Source: Nephrocerus scutellatus (lineage: Eukaryota; Arthropoda; Insecta; Diptera; Pipunculidae). Taken from it: 64,000 bases of DNA. The notes beneath the pieces were generated by a model that worked only from the letters and a program-made list of their open reading frames with translations, was not told where the DNA came from and did no database searches. Of this stretch, positions 10,474 through 20,399 are shown one piece after another; position 1 is the stretch's first letter, and every line of letters starts with the position of its first letter. Position numbers and translations under genes: made by a program. The stretch is from NCBI GenBank assembly GCA_947095585.1, contig OX352761.1, positions 31,463,777 through 31,527,776 of the forward strand. Direction: 5' to 3'.

Positions 10474-12155
10474 TAAAAAAAAACAACCCATAAAAATTAA
10501 AATTTTTCGCGAAATTATCTAATTGATACACAAAGTGTAAAAGAAGCCCCCTTATCCTGAACACTCCAAAAATTTTACAAAAAGTGTTTCCATCGGAGAT
10601 ACACATGTCTATAAAATTTAAAGAAAATCGGGCTAATTTTTAAACATTTTAATGGGGCCTTCCGTCACCGAGTTCCGATCACGCCAATATTTTTACAAAA
10701 AGTGTTGTCCGTCAGAGATACACTTGCGTATACAATTTTAAGAAGATCAGAAGATCACTACCAAATATTTACAAAAAGTGGTTTTTTTAAGAAAATCGGG
10801 TATTTTTTTATAAAACTTGTATGGGTGCGGGGGACCCCGGGGCCCGATCACTCGCAAATATTTATAAAAAGTGTTGCCCAACGCAGAGACATTTGACATA
10901 AGATGTCAAATTTGAAAATGCTCAGATCATTTTATTCCGATTAACGTTGCATTTGCGAACTGTGCCCGGAGTATGGTTTGATTTTATGTACCTTTGTTTT
11001 GTAACCGATAATGTTACTTCGCTACCCGTCGGCAATCGGGTACATGGGGCACTCACCTCGTTCACCTCGAAAACTCCGTCACATTGAAAGCTAACCTATG
11101 GGTATGGTTTCGGATACGGTTTGTGCAATTGGAAAGAGACATTAGTAAACAAAATACATACATATAACTTAAAGATGAAATGGAATGTTCATAATCTATT
11201 CGACTTTTATATCTACTATATATATTACGCACATTCATGTGAAATGGCATTAATAATGATTGTGTAAGTCGGAGTAAATGTATATTGATGCTTGAGAAAT
11301 GATGTGAAACCGAAATTTTCTGTTTTCGTTCATTATTAGAAATAATGACATTATTAATAACCGTGTAAGTGCCGAGTTAAAAATATGGCGACGCACACTC
11401 GTAGTGCTTCCATGAACAGGCAGAATAGATTATGCAATCAAAATCCTCCACCAAACCAAGCAGCGCAGCCGACTGCGCAGCACACGCCGCACACGGTCAT
11501 TAAAGTACGACGGTATCTGATGCCACTATATAATATTTAAAAAAATTTATAAGGGCCTTGCGGCCGAACCCGGGGCCCGATCACTACCAAATTTTAGAAA
11601 AAGTATTGTTTATTGGGTATACATATGTATGTAAAATTTGAAAAAAATCGGGTAATTTTTATTTTAAATTTGTATGGGAGCCCCACGAACCCGGGGCCCG
11701 ATCACTTCCAAATTTTAAAATAAAATTGTCACCGGAAATACACATGTGTACAAAATTTCAGGAAAATTAAGCTTTAGGAAGTGCGTTAAAAATTGATAAT
11801 AATAAAAAAATTGTATGGGAGCCCCCCCTGACCCCGGGGCCCAATCGCTTCAAAAATTTACAAGAAGTTTTGTCCATCAGAGATACACATGCGTATAAAA
11901 TTTGAAGAAAATTGGGAACTTTTTTCATAAAATTTGTATGGGTGCCCCCCCGACCCAGGGGCCCGATCTCTCCGAAATTTTTACAAAAAGTCCGAGGTCC
12001 AAGGAGCCTCAAATTTTACCAGAAGTATTGCCACCGGAAATATACATGTGTTCAATAAAATTGGGCTATGGGAAGTGGGTTAAAAATTTATCAGAAAATC
12101 TGACCAGCCAGCCACCCAGCCAGCAACGTGCACGCGAAGTTAATATAGAGAATTT
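10474..12155 (-). mobile_element. Family A repeat, long variant, nested in Helitron 1
   Basis: Begins with the reverse-complement tail (ACAACCCATAAAAATTAAAA) at 10484 and ends with the head (ACGCGAAGTTAATATAGAG) at 12155. Internal units (10560-10890, 11530-12060) flank about 600 bp of non-repetitive sequence (10890-11530). Parts of this segment recur in other copies: the 'GACATTTGACATAAGATGTC' box at about 10890 is shared with 38860 and 39985, and the 'CGACGGTATCTGATG' box near 11510 with 38460. This is a longer, perhaps less deleted, family member. Confidence 0.7.
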
Positions 12156-12239
12156 AAAAATAGGCATATTTGTTTATTTAGTTCAGGATTTCTTTAAATA
12201 CACTGTTTTCTGTAAACATACCCGAGTTCTTAAGTAAAT

Positions 12240-12496
12240 CTCCTTGACAATCTTTACTTTTAATAAAGATTTATATAATATCTTCCTCGAGTTAAAGCGA
12301 CACATAACTATCCATGAGCGAAAACTGGCTCAGGAACATATACACCGAAATGTTCAAAGAATGGCCTTGATTCTTGTTGATGGTCATTGCAAAAACCAAC
12401 ATCAATGGGAATTGGCGAAGCTTCATTCTTTGAACAGCAAACTACTTTTGCTTGCCTCCAAATCAATTCTAGGAATGCAAATTTCTTCCCCCTTAT
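12240..12496 (-). pseudogene. Helitron helicase, C-terminal motifs (downstream of the LTR element)
   Basis: On the minus strand, directly after the LTR element, the reading is EEICIPRIDLEA, then (after a frameshift) FAMTINKNQGHSLN and VYVPEPVFAHG with CVALTRGR. These are the last motifs of the Pif1-like Helitron helicase (motif VI region). Two frameshifts and a stop are present. It continues the frame of 19749-19958 when one copy of the 5-bp duplication is kept. None of these frames begins with a usable start. Confidence 0.8.
12492..12496. other. Left target-site duplication of the LTR retrotransposon
   Basis: CTTAT here is repeated at 19749-19753, immediately outside the other LTR. A 5-bp duplication is normal for Ty3/Gypsy integrase. 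It fixes the element limits at 12497 and 19748. Confidence 0.85.
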
Positions 12497-12597
12497 TGTT
12501 ATATTCTATACGTCTCTCTTGTATGACGTCCCAGCATTCACTGGCTTTATTATTCAAGTTTATGTACAATTCATTACGCTACATACATTATGCTACA
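12497..12597 (-). repeat. 3' LTR
   Basis: 101 bp, TGTAGC...TATAACA on the minus strand. It matches 19645-19748 apart from a few short indels (an 8-9 bp insertion near 12530 and losses near 12567 and 12585), so the insertion is not brand new. The outer edge abuts the CTTAT duplication. Confidence 0.85.
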
Positions 12598-12612
12598 ATA
12601 TCCCTTTTTTGT
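12598..12612 (-). promoter_or_regulatory. Polypurine tract for plus-strand priming
   Basis: On the minus strand AAAAAAGGGATAT directly precedes the TGTAGC start of the 3' LTR, the usual place for the RNase H-resistant primer of second-strand synthesis. Confidence 0.7.
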
Positions 12613-12625
12613 TTGTTTAAAAGAT

Positions 12626-12932
12626 ATATGTATACGTCGTGGGCTCACTGGAAAAGAGCATAGCTACTGAGCAGGAGGTTCGTGGTTCGAATCCCAGCAA
12701 CACCAAAAAGTATTTTTCGCGGTGTCCCAACTCTAGCGAATGGGTGGCAAACGTACCGAAAGTAATACTTGTCACGGAAAGCTTCTCAATTTGCCGTTCG
12801 GAACCGGCCTTAAGTTGTAGGTCCCTTCCATTTGTGTCCAAAAATATACATGCCAACACAAATGGTCGCGAGAAGCTAGGCCTTGGACCGCAACGGTCTG
12901 TCGCGCCGAATATTATTATTATATGTATACGT
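12626..12932 (+). mobile_element. SINE family 1, copy b, with 12-bp target-site duplication, inside the LTR element
   Basis: The SINE body is 12638-12920: A box region GGGCTCACTGG at 12641, B box GGTTCGAATCC at about 12685, and a tail CGCGCCGAATATTATTATT. ATATGTATACGT flanks it at 12626-12637 and 12921-12932. It matches copy a (5032-5341) over its whole length. It lies in the 3' untranslated part of the LTR element, so it inserted after that element. The two pol III boxes are close to consensus. Confidence 0.9.
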
Positions 12933-13297
12933 ACCTATAGATATATGTATGTATATATATGTTTCTTTTTATTTTTATTTTTTTAAATTTTATGTAACTT
13001 CATTTTTAAATTAATTACAATTTATATCAGAAGAATAAACAACTTAAAAATTAAAAACATAATTCATAAAATTCATAAAATTCAACAGTATAAAGATACT
13101 CGTAACATAGAAAATTCTTATGTGTCATTAATACATATCACCTACTATATAAGAAATATTTATTAAAAATTATAAAGTTACATTAGTTAAGTTTAAAAAC
13201 TTTGCCACTTCTTGTTCTGCAAGTTTCCTTACCCATTGTTACAGGCTTGATGTCGTCTGAGCAGTGAATAATCTTAATTCCTTGTCGTATATCAGAA

Positions 13298-14258
13298 CTA
13301 TTGCGTCTGTATTGCCCTCCGTCTATTTGCACTAAGTATGATCTTGGAGTGTGCCAATTTTGTACAATAGTTCCTGGTTTCCAAATATTTATTATCTCTT
13401 ATCATCACCCTATCATTAACTTTAAATTCTGTCCTAGGATGCGACATTCTATTATAATACTTTTCCATGTTCTTTCTTTTATTTATAAACTGATCGTCGA
13501 TATTCTGTACTACTTCTGTTCTAAACAAATGTATATGAGCTGGAAGCAATGATTTCAATCTTCTGTTTTGCATTAGTTGAGCAGGCGATGCAAGCATATC
13601 CTTGACTGGGGTATTTCTATAGTCTAATAGGGCTAAGTATAAATCTTCCTCACTACCACTTTTCCTAAGCAGATTTTTTGCTATCTGCACTGCCCTTTCC
13701 GCTAATCCATTTGATTTTGGATATAAAGGGCTACTCGTCTCTATACTAAAATTTAATTTCTTTGCAAAATTTTTACACTCAAATGACGAAAAAGGAATAT
13801 TGTCTACTATGACAGTGTTAGGAATACCGCAATTAGAAAATATTTCCAACTGTTTTGATGATTTATTTTTTATTTTCTTGAGCTCCAGCCATTTTGTATG
13901 ATAGTCAATCAAAACTAAAAAACTTGTTCCTGCAAATTCTAAGATGTCACAACCTACTTTCTGAAATGGGAAATTAATGGTTCATTGCAATTTTTTTTGT
14001 GATACTTTTGACAAAGCTGACATGCTGCAGCTATTTGCTCTATATCCTTGCTAATACCAGGCCAATACACTAACGACATAGCATTTTTTTTTTTCATTTT
14101 CTCTACCCCCAAATGTGAAGCATGAAGTTGACGAAGAATCTCAGTCTCATATTTTTAGGAAATATTAATCGATTTTCAAAAAACAAAATTCCATCCTCGA
14201 GGAATATATTATTACGCATTTAAAAAAAAAATTCAAATTCTCATCTACTTTTGTTTTA
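13298..14258 (-). pseudogene. Integrase region of the Mag-like element
   Basis: Integrase inserts the cDNA. Upstream (about 14250-13930, minus) is a decayed zinc-binding HHCC domain: HASHLGVEK and CQLCQKYHKK can be read in shifting frames. From 13912 the catalytic core is open: DYHTKW (first Asp), VIVDNIPFSS (second Asp) and SNGLAERAVQ (Glu), followed by a C-terminal domain with KVNDRVMIRD. The open part is 204 residues. Stops and frameshifts near 13920-14250 break it from the RT/RNase H part. Confidence 0.85.
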
Positions 14259-14457
14259 TCATTTGGCCATCCATTCTTTACTCAATATAATATCTTCCTC
14301 AGTATTTTTTCTAAAATCAGATTTTCTTTCCTCGCTGACGTTAATGGATAATACTGCTTCTGATATAGTGGTATCCTCCTCAAAATTGCCTGTATCTTCA
14401 TAATATCTTGATAAATAGACTGCTATGTGTAAATGTTTTCCTGGCATATATTTAACT

Positions 14458-16891
14458 TTAACCCAGATATGCCTAAACTTTTCTGAAACTATAAAAATAA
14501 TTTTTTTTTTCATATTCGTAATAAAATGGTGAAAATAAAACAGTTTTAACACATTTTTAAAAATTTCATACATATATTTCCAAGATGGCGGCCGTCCTAT
14601 ATATAGGACGTTAGGCATATATGGTACGATGACAGAACAATTTTATTTCTTATGGAAATCTACGAAGCATTTCACGTGAACTCCGACATCGCACTTAGAA
14701 CATCTTGTTGTTGTTTTTGTATGGCAAAAAGCACATCTTGTTTGTTTGTCTTGTGGTGTTATATTATGATCAAAGCGGTCGTAGCGTATATTTGCTCCAT
14801 CGGAAGCTGATGGACGTCCACGTGCATAAGAAGGCGATTTCTTATTCTGCATCAACATTCCTAATGCGATTTTCCTTCTAAAACTTAGTTGGTCTAAGTC
14901 GCCTCCATGGATTCGATGTAATTGCCAAGCGTTGTGAATGGAAAGATCAATGCAATGAGTGATAAGCGAACAGTACCACTTTTTTCCACGTATTGAAGTT
15001 CGGTAAAGGCTGACGTTCTGATCGCATCTATCTACACCTCCCATGTTGGCATTGTATAAATGCACTAGATGCGGCTGCTCTACCTAAAGTCAAAAATTGG
15101 TTTATATTACTAACATATCTCAATAGAACCGTACCTGTATGTTCTTTTTTTCTTTTTGGGAATAGCGCTTCACTGAATGAATTGGTGCTATCCCTGCAAA
15201 GCTTGAGCAGAGAGATACGATATTATTATCGTTCCATTTTACGGCGATTGTGTTTTGGCCCTGGATTTTTCTAAAGTCGTAAGAACCTCTTTTCTCCCTC
15301 TTGAACGACTTTGAATCGACCAATGGGTTCTGCGCTATTCGGTTTTCACGAATGGTACCAGTAGCGAAGAAGTTTTTTTGGGCTAGTAGTTCTATTAGTT
15401 CCACTGATGTGAAGAAATTGTCGAAAAACAGATGAAACTTGCTTTTTGGCCATTTTTTTCTCAAAGCATCTGCATACTCAAGAACCACTCCAGCACCAAC
15501 TCCGTATTCCGCATATGTGGTGCTAATATTGGTGGATGCACCTTGGTAAGGTTCAAACCAGTTTACATATCCCAACCTTGTTGTACCAACCCATAATTTG
15601 TAGCCATATCTAATGGGCTTGCCGTGTATAAATTGTTTACAGCCATGGCGCCCGAAATAAGGCACCATCGCTTCATCCACAGAATGGTTTTCTTCCATTG
15701 GAGCGTTTTCTAAAAATTTTTTGTTGAGGTATTTAAACAAAGGCCTTACTTTGGAAAATTTGTCGGCTTGGTCCAGGTTTTCGTTGTCAGATAAGTGAAT
15801 ATTGGAAAATATATATTCAAATTTATCCCTTGTAATGGCCTCTGCGACCAAAGCATTATGACCATCCTTCTCTCGTTCCCAATAAATTCTTCTTCGTGGC
15901 ACCTGAATGTATCCACTTAGAACTAAAACTCCAACAAATGCTTTGAGTTCGCATAATTCTATTTTCGTTGCCTGTTTTTTTGGGATATATATTTATTGCT
16001 TTCGCTAAGAATAAGTTCAAAAAGCTCGCCATCAAAAAATCTATAAAAGAGCTCCAAAGGAGATTGTAATGGGTTGAACTCTTCAGAGTTTTCAAAATGA
16101 GAACAGGTGGAATCCATTGCTGGTAAGTCTTCCTTTACCCAATGGTAAATCTTTTTCTTCTTTTGTGGCTTTTTAGAAGACTGTGTTGAAGTACCTGGTG
16201 CAGGCCTTGATAAGTTGGATAAGGGAGTGTTATCATCAGACGAATATTCATCATGAATACAATCGTTGCAAGTTATTTCGGCAGGAGCTTGTAACTGAGA
16301 TCCTGGTAAGTTACTGATGGAAACCAATTCCTCACCACCGGAATCTTCATCTGTTAACTCCGCACAGGCATTTTTCGGTGGAAATATTGTAATGTCGTCC
16401 ACCTTTCTTGCAAAATCTTCATCATCTTCAAGAAAACTAAGAGCTTCATTCAATGAAAAACCCCTGAAAGACAAGATTTCATAGACGTTTATTTGCCTGA
16501 CGTCCTACATATAGTACACCTTGCATTATGCACCATAAATACAGTGAAAAGTAATTCCAAGAAATAATTTGTTTATTACTATCGAAAGAGTAATAATTTA
16601 TAACTTCAAAGCATACTTTTTAAAATTTGTAAAACTAATTTTTCTATAAAAATAAATACGTACCTTGCGAAGCCAATACCGTATTCTGACATTTTGAAAA
16701 TTTGTAAAACACAAAGCATGTTATATCTAACTTTTTTTCACTAAATGCACTAAAATCGCGTCCTGTAGTATAGAACGACTCGTTCTCATAGCAACAAAAT
16801 AAAAAACAAGCAGCACGTGCCAACAGGTGTTTTCATGTTTGAACTTGTTCTGACCGACCTACATGTAGGACGTCAGGCATATCTGGGTTAA
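14458..16891 (-). mobile_element. Complete piggyBac-type DNA transposon with TTAA duplications
   Basis: TTAA lies at 14458-14461 and 16888-16891. Immediately inside are inverted ends CCCAGATATGCCT (14462 on plus; 16887 on minus). Inner inverted motifs ATGCCTNACGTCCTAYATRTAGG-like occur at about 14597-14622 and 16854-16880. The element is 2426 bp, usual for piggyBac. It lies inside pol of the LTR element, and removing it with one TTAA leaves the surrounding pol frame continuous, as expected for a precise piggyBac insertion. Confidence 0.9.
14643..16692 (-). pseudogene. piggyBac transposase, nearly intact, two introns and one frameshift
   Basis: The DDE-type transposase cuts and pastes the element at TTAA. 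Exon 1 is 16692-16664 (MSEYGIGFAR...), intron 1 16663-16464 (GT..AG), exon 2 from 16463, intron 2 15134-15084 (51 bp, GT..AG), last exon to 14643. The N-terminus is acidic (ELTDEDSGGEE). The catalytic Asp blocks are SVDEAMVPYFG, FDNFFTSVEL and NMGGVDRCDQN. The C-terminal Cys-rich domain is CAFC...CSKCDVGVHVKC. One frameshift lies at an A run near 15975. Otherwise it is open throughout, so it is a young copy. Confidence 0.88.
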
Positions 16892-16943
16892 CATCAAAAT
16901 TTAACAACTTTAACCGCCTTCTTTGCAACTTCGAAGACGGAAT

Positions 16944-17640
16944 TTAATCTATTGGCTTATTCATAATCGATTCTAAAGGCTTATGATCACTGTAAATAAG
17001 AACACTGCGCCCATACGAATAAAAATTAAATTTCTTGCATGCAAATAAAATAGCGAGAAGTTCCTTCTCTATTTGGAAATAATTACTCTCGGTGGTTGTT
17101 GAGCTCGTTGAGGCCAACGAAATTGGTTGGTTATCCTGTAACAGACAACCGTATTGAGACGCATACGTTTGTATACATATCTCTTTTGATTCGTCGAATG
17201 GTTTCAAAATTGGTGAATTCAAAATAAAATTTTTGATCTTATCAACTGCCCTTGTATGTAAATCCATCCAAACCAATTGAAAATTATAATTTTTTTTAAA
17301 AGTTCCCTCAATGGGTATGTTAGTTCTGCTAAATTTGGAATGAACGCTCTTACGTAGTTGATGACACCCAAAAACTTTTGCAGATCCTTCTTATTTTGCG
17401 GATTCTTCATATTCTTTATTGCTCGTATTCGGTCTTTATCAGGACGAACACCACTTTCAGAGAACACATGACCTAGGTACTTAATTTCCTTTGCATTAAT
17501 CTGCTTCTTATCTGGATTAAACTTACTACTATTTTCTCGAGCCCTGTTAAGAACGGCAAGAAGATTCGCGTCATGTTCTTCCTGCGTTTTACCAAAAACA
17601 ACTATGTCGTCTATATACGTATATGCATACTTCTCTCAAC
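16944..17640 (-). pseudogene. RT motif C and RNase H region of the Mag-like element
   Basis: Following the frameshift near 17636, the minus strand continues with YIDDIVVFG (RT catalytic Asp pair), YLGHVFSESG, the connection domain (17467-17219) and RNase H (17276-16944). RNase H shows ESNYFQIEKELLAI (Glu) and IYSDHKPLES (Asp), but the first catalytic position reads IQTYASQ where an Asp is expected in place of Tyr. The RNase H end is split by the piggyBac at 16888 and continues at 14457. Confidence 0.85.
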
Positions 17641-19466
17641 CCACTGAAGTTATTTTCATTCATTTTTTGAAAAACCTTAGGATCTATCTTTACCCCAAAC
17701 GGAAGTCTGTTGCAATCATATAGGCCGTAGGATTTTGCAAATGCACGTAGTTTTCGTGATTCCTCTGTCAACTCAACGTGCCAAAATCCATCTTTCAAGT
17801 CTAATACACTGAAAAACCTAGCTTCATTTAAAGTGGTCATTATTCCTTCTATCTTTGAAATCAAAACTATTTCCTCAATTAGACATTTATTAAACTCCAT
17901 AGGATCCAAGCATACCCTTAAACTTCCATTTTTCTTTTCCACAATAATTAAATTGCTAAGCCAATCTCTTTTATCATCACATCTGCTAATAATACCTTCT
18001 TTTTCCATCTTGTCCAATGTGGACTTAAGACGTTCCATTAATTTTAAAGGAATCCGCCTAGCCGAATGCGCCACAGGGACTGCATTTTCTTTAATTTTAA
18101 TTCTATATTTTTGGGGAAATTTACCTATTCTAGAAAACAAATCACCATATGCCCTGACAATTTCATCCTTTGACACACTAGAGCTCTTTCCAAACTGAAT
18201 CAAGCTGTTGCATTTGTTTTGAGTTGAATCAACTCTACTCAAAAATTTTAACTGTACACAAGTTTGAAGGCCTAGGATCGGGACGTAATTTTCTTCAACT
18301 ATTACCAATTCTTCTAAACTCACCTCATTTCTACGAATACATTTAAGTGTGCAAACTCCAAGTTGCACAATCCTTGAACCTCCATATGCTTGTACAATGG
18401 TGAAAGTTATGCGCAAAACAGCTGGTATATTCAAGTCCTTAAAAATCCTATCAGGAAGAATGCTCACATCTGCGCCGGTATCCAGCTTAAATTCTACAAA
18501 TTTATCATTTATTTTAATAGATTCGACCCAACACCCTGACGAAACTTGCAGATCCAGACGATTGGTTGGTACTTTTGAGTCTACTGAATGAACATAAAAC
18601 CCATTATTAGACTCTAACTCTTTTTCATTCGAATTTATATGCCTGACATTTTTTACTTTACAAACAATAGCAAAATGATTGAATCGAGAACAATTATTAC
18701 ATTTTTTACCAAAAGCTGGACATTTTCTTCGCCTATGCGATAAGTTGCAATACTGACAATTTTGTATAACATCATCTGGTCTTTGAGAATAATTTTGATT
18801 ACCACTCATCGTTGATTTGTGTCTAAAATGCTGTCTGCCTTTAACCTCATACACTGACGATTCTGGTTTCTGAATATGTACAATTTGCTCTCTCGTTGCC
18901 TCTAGCAACCCTCCTCTTTCCACTGCCTTTGAAAAATCCAGCTTATATTCTTCAAGAAATTTATCTTGAAGCTTTTTGTCATAGACGCCAAGCACTATGC
19001 GATCTCTAAACATTTCGTTCTCGCTGCTGCCAAACTCACATGTCCGCACCAACCGATTCAAGTCCATCAGAAAGACGTCGAACGGTTCTCCTTCGCTTTG
19101 ATTACGGTTATAAAACATGAACCTCTCGTAGACTGTGTTTTTTTTTTGTGAACAAAAATCATCAAATGCTCTTACAACCTTGTCATATTTCCGATTTGCT
19201 TCTGGTAAATTGAATGTGTTGAAAATTTCCAAAGCTTCTTCTCCAAGTGCATTTAAAAATGTTGCTGTTTTCACTGCATCATCTTTTTTAGATACGCCTG
19301 ACGCCGTCATGAAAATGTCGAAACTCTGTTTAAACCTGCGCCAATTTTCGGAAATATTTTCATTTAAACTCAAACTGCTGACTGGTTTGATAACACCAAA
19401 TTCCATAATTCCAGAGTTTTTACTCAAGTTTGATTTGCAATCACTAAAACTTTTTTCCTTGTCCAC
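17589..19466 (-). pseudogene. Gag-protease-RT polyprotein of the Mag-like element
   Basis: A 625-codon open frame starts 178 bp inside the 5' LTR. Residues 1-210 are the gag-like part (WRRFKQSFDIFM). A zinc knuckle follows near residue 240-275 (CQYCNLSHRRRKC, then CNNCSRFNHFAIVC). The aspartic protease active site is LDTGADVSIL near residue 330. RT begins near residue 465, with WLSNLIIVEKK and VLDLKDGFWHVEL (motif A Asp). The frame is lost just before the YIDD motif, probably through a 1-base indel near 17636. Confidence 0.9.
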
Positions 19467-19631
19467 TGACCTTTCGAAATAATTTTTTATTCCGTCACTT
19501 TTGCTTGATTTTTACTTAAGATTTGGTAAGTAATATGACACAATTCTGTTTCTCAACACTTTACATGCATGGGTACCGTTTTTTTTCGCACTTGCAATCA
19601 CCATTCTTCACATATAATTATAGGCTTTTAC

Positions 19632-19644
19632 TCCGGCTGCGCCA
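19632..19644 (-). promoter_or_regulatory. Primer-binding site of the LTR element
   Basis: TGGCGCAGCCGGA begins right after the CA end of the 5' LTR on the minus strand, the position where a tRNA primes first-strand synthesis. TGGCGCAG resembles the tRNA-Ser-type site of several insect Gypsy elements, but the tRNA was not verified. Confidence 0.65.
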
Positions 19645-19748
19645 TGTTATATTCTATACGTCTCTCTTGTATGACGTCACTGGCTTTATTATTCATGTTT
19701 ATGTATTACAATTCATTACGCTACATACGCTACATACCATATGCTACA
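19645..19748 (-). repeat. 5' LTR
   Basis: 104 bp, TGTAGC...ATAACA on the minus strand, matching the 3' LTR at 12497-12597. It carries a TGACGTCA palindrome (19671-19678), a possible CREB/ATF-type site, which is disrupted in the 3' LTR. The duplication CTTAT follows at 19749-19753. Confidence 0.85.
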
Positions 19749-19958
19749 CTTATTACTTCCTGTTATAATTTCTGCTTTTATACAGTTTCGATTTAGACTC
19801 CTGGCTATTAATGGAGTTCCATTTAACAAACCCTTTTTTGGGTTAAGATTTCGTAAAAGCATGATAAATGCACCAACTTTCAATTTCAGTATATGTGGCG
19901 GTATTCCCGAGGGACATTGTGCGTGTAAACATTCAACAGGTAAATCAATCCTAAGTAC
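19749..19958 (-). pseudogene. Helitron helicase, segment upstream of the LTR insertion
   Basis: The minus strand reads CPSGIPPHILKLKVGAFIML, then LRNLNPKKGLLNGTPLIARS and EIITGSNK, conserved blocks near the end of the Helitron helicase. It stops exactly at the LTR element, and the matching continuation is at 12496-12240. The frame upstream of LPVECLHAQ is lost at about 19960, where a different Helitron 3' end starts. Confidence 0.8.
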
Positions 19959-19960
19959 GT

Positions 19961-20398
19961 CTAGGTGAGAACCTGTCAAAAATGACGGAATTTTTTTCTA
20001 CAACCTAACCATTCCACCATTTTTAATCGGAGCACCAAACGAACATATGCTGTGAATATGAACCAAATCAAACCATAAACACAAATTTTCGCAAATATCT
20101 AGACTCCATCGCCACCTAACGGGTATAAAAACAACTTAAACTTATCGAAGCACCAAACGAATATATGGTGTGAATATGGCTTCGATACGTCCAGTGGTTT
20201 AGGTGGGATGAGGCGACACAAAAGCGTTATATCCATACAGACAAACAGACAACGGTAATTAGTAGTATGTTATTAGGCGATGCCTGGGGATTTATGCTTC
20301 TTTTCAAAAAAGTAAAATGTTAAGTTAGACACTGTTATGTCCCATGTTAAATGTCACTATTTTTTGCCTCGTTTCCTATAGCTACATTTTATATGTAT
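19961..20398 (-). mobile_element. Non-autonomous Helitron 3' part, same terminal hairpin as Helitron 1
   Basis: CTAG at 19961-19964 is preceded on the minus strand by a hairpin (stems 19973-19978 and 19983-19988, one T-G pair) almost the same as at 10381-10396. Inside are two imperfect copies of a roughly 120-bp unit (20030-20260) sharing GAGCACCAAACGAA and TGTGAATATG. The base after CTAG is A and not the usual T, which lowers confidence. The 5' end was not identified. Confidence 0.45.
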
Positions 20399-20399
20399 A

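Larger units (their letters stand above)
12497..19748 (-). mobile_element. Complete Mag-like Ty3/Gypsy LTR retrotransposon with nested insertions
   Basis: The element has short LTRs (101 and 104 bp) with TG...CA ends, a 5-bp duplication (CTTAT), a primer-binding site and a polypurine tract. One long gag-protease-RT-RNase H-integrase region lies on the minus strand. Gag-pol in a single frame, the domain order and very short LTRs fit the Mag lineage (Mag of Bombyx also has LTRs under 100 bp). A piggyBac (14462-16887) and a SINE (12638-12920) sit inside. Without them it is about 4.5 kb. Frameshifts and a lost RNase H Asp indicate an inactive copy. Confidence 0.9.
10370..19960 (-). mobile_element. 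Helitron 1, broken by nested insertions (3' terminus to helicase)
   Basis: The minus-strand 3' end is CTAG (10370-10373) followed by T, preceded by a hairpin CCGTCA-TTTT-TGACGG (10381-10396), the Helitron 3' signature. The helicase gene is present as 12240-12496 and 19749-19958. A family A copy (10474-12155) and a 7.25-kb LTR retrotransposon (12497-19748) lie inside it. The 5' part of the Rep/helicase is lost at about 19960, where another Helitron end begins. The host span is inferred from the matching halves of helicase. Confidence 0.7.
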
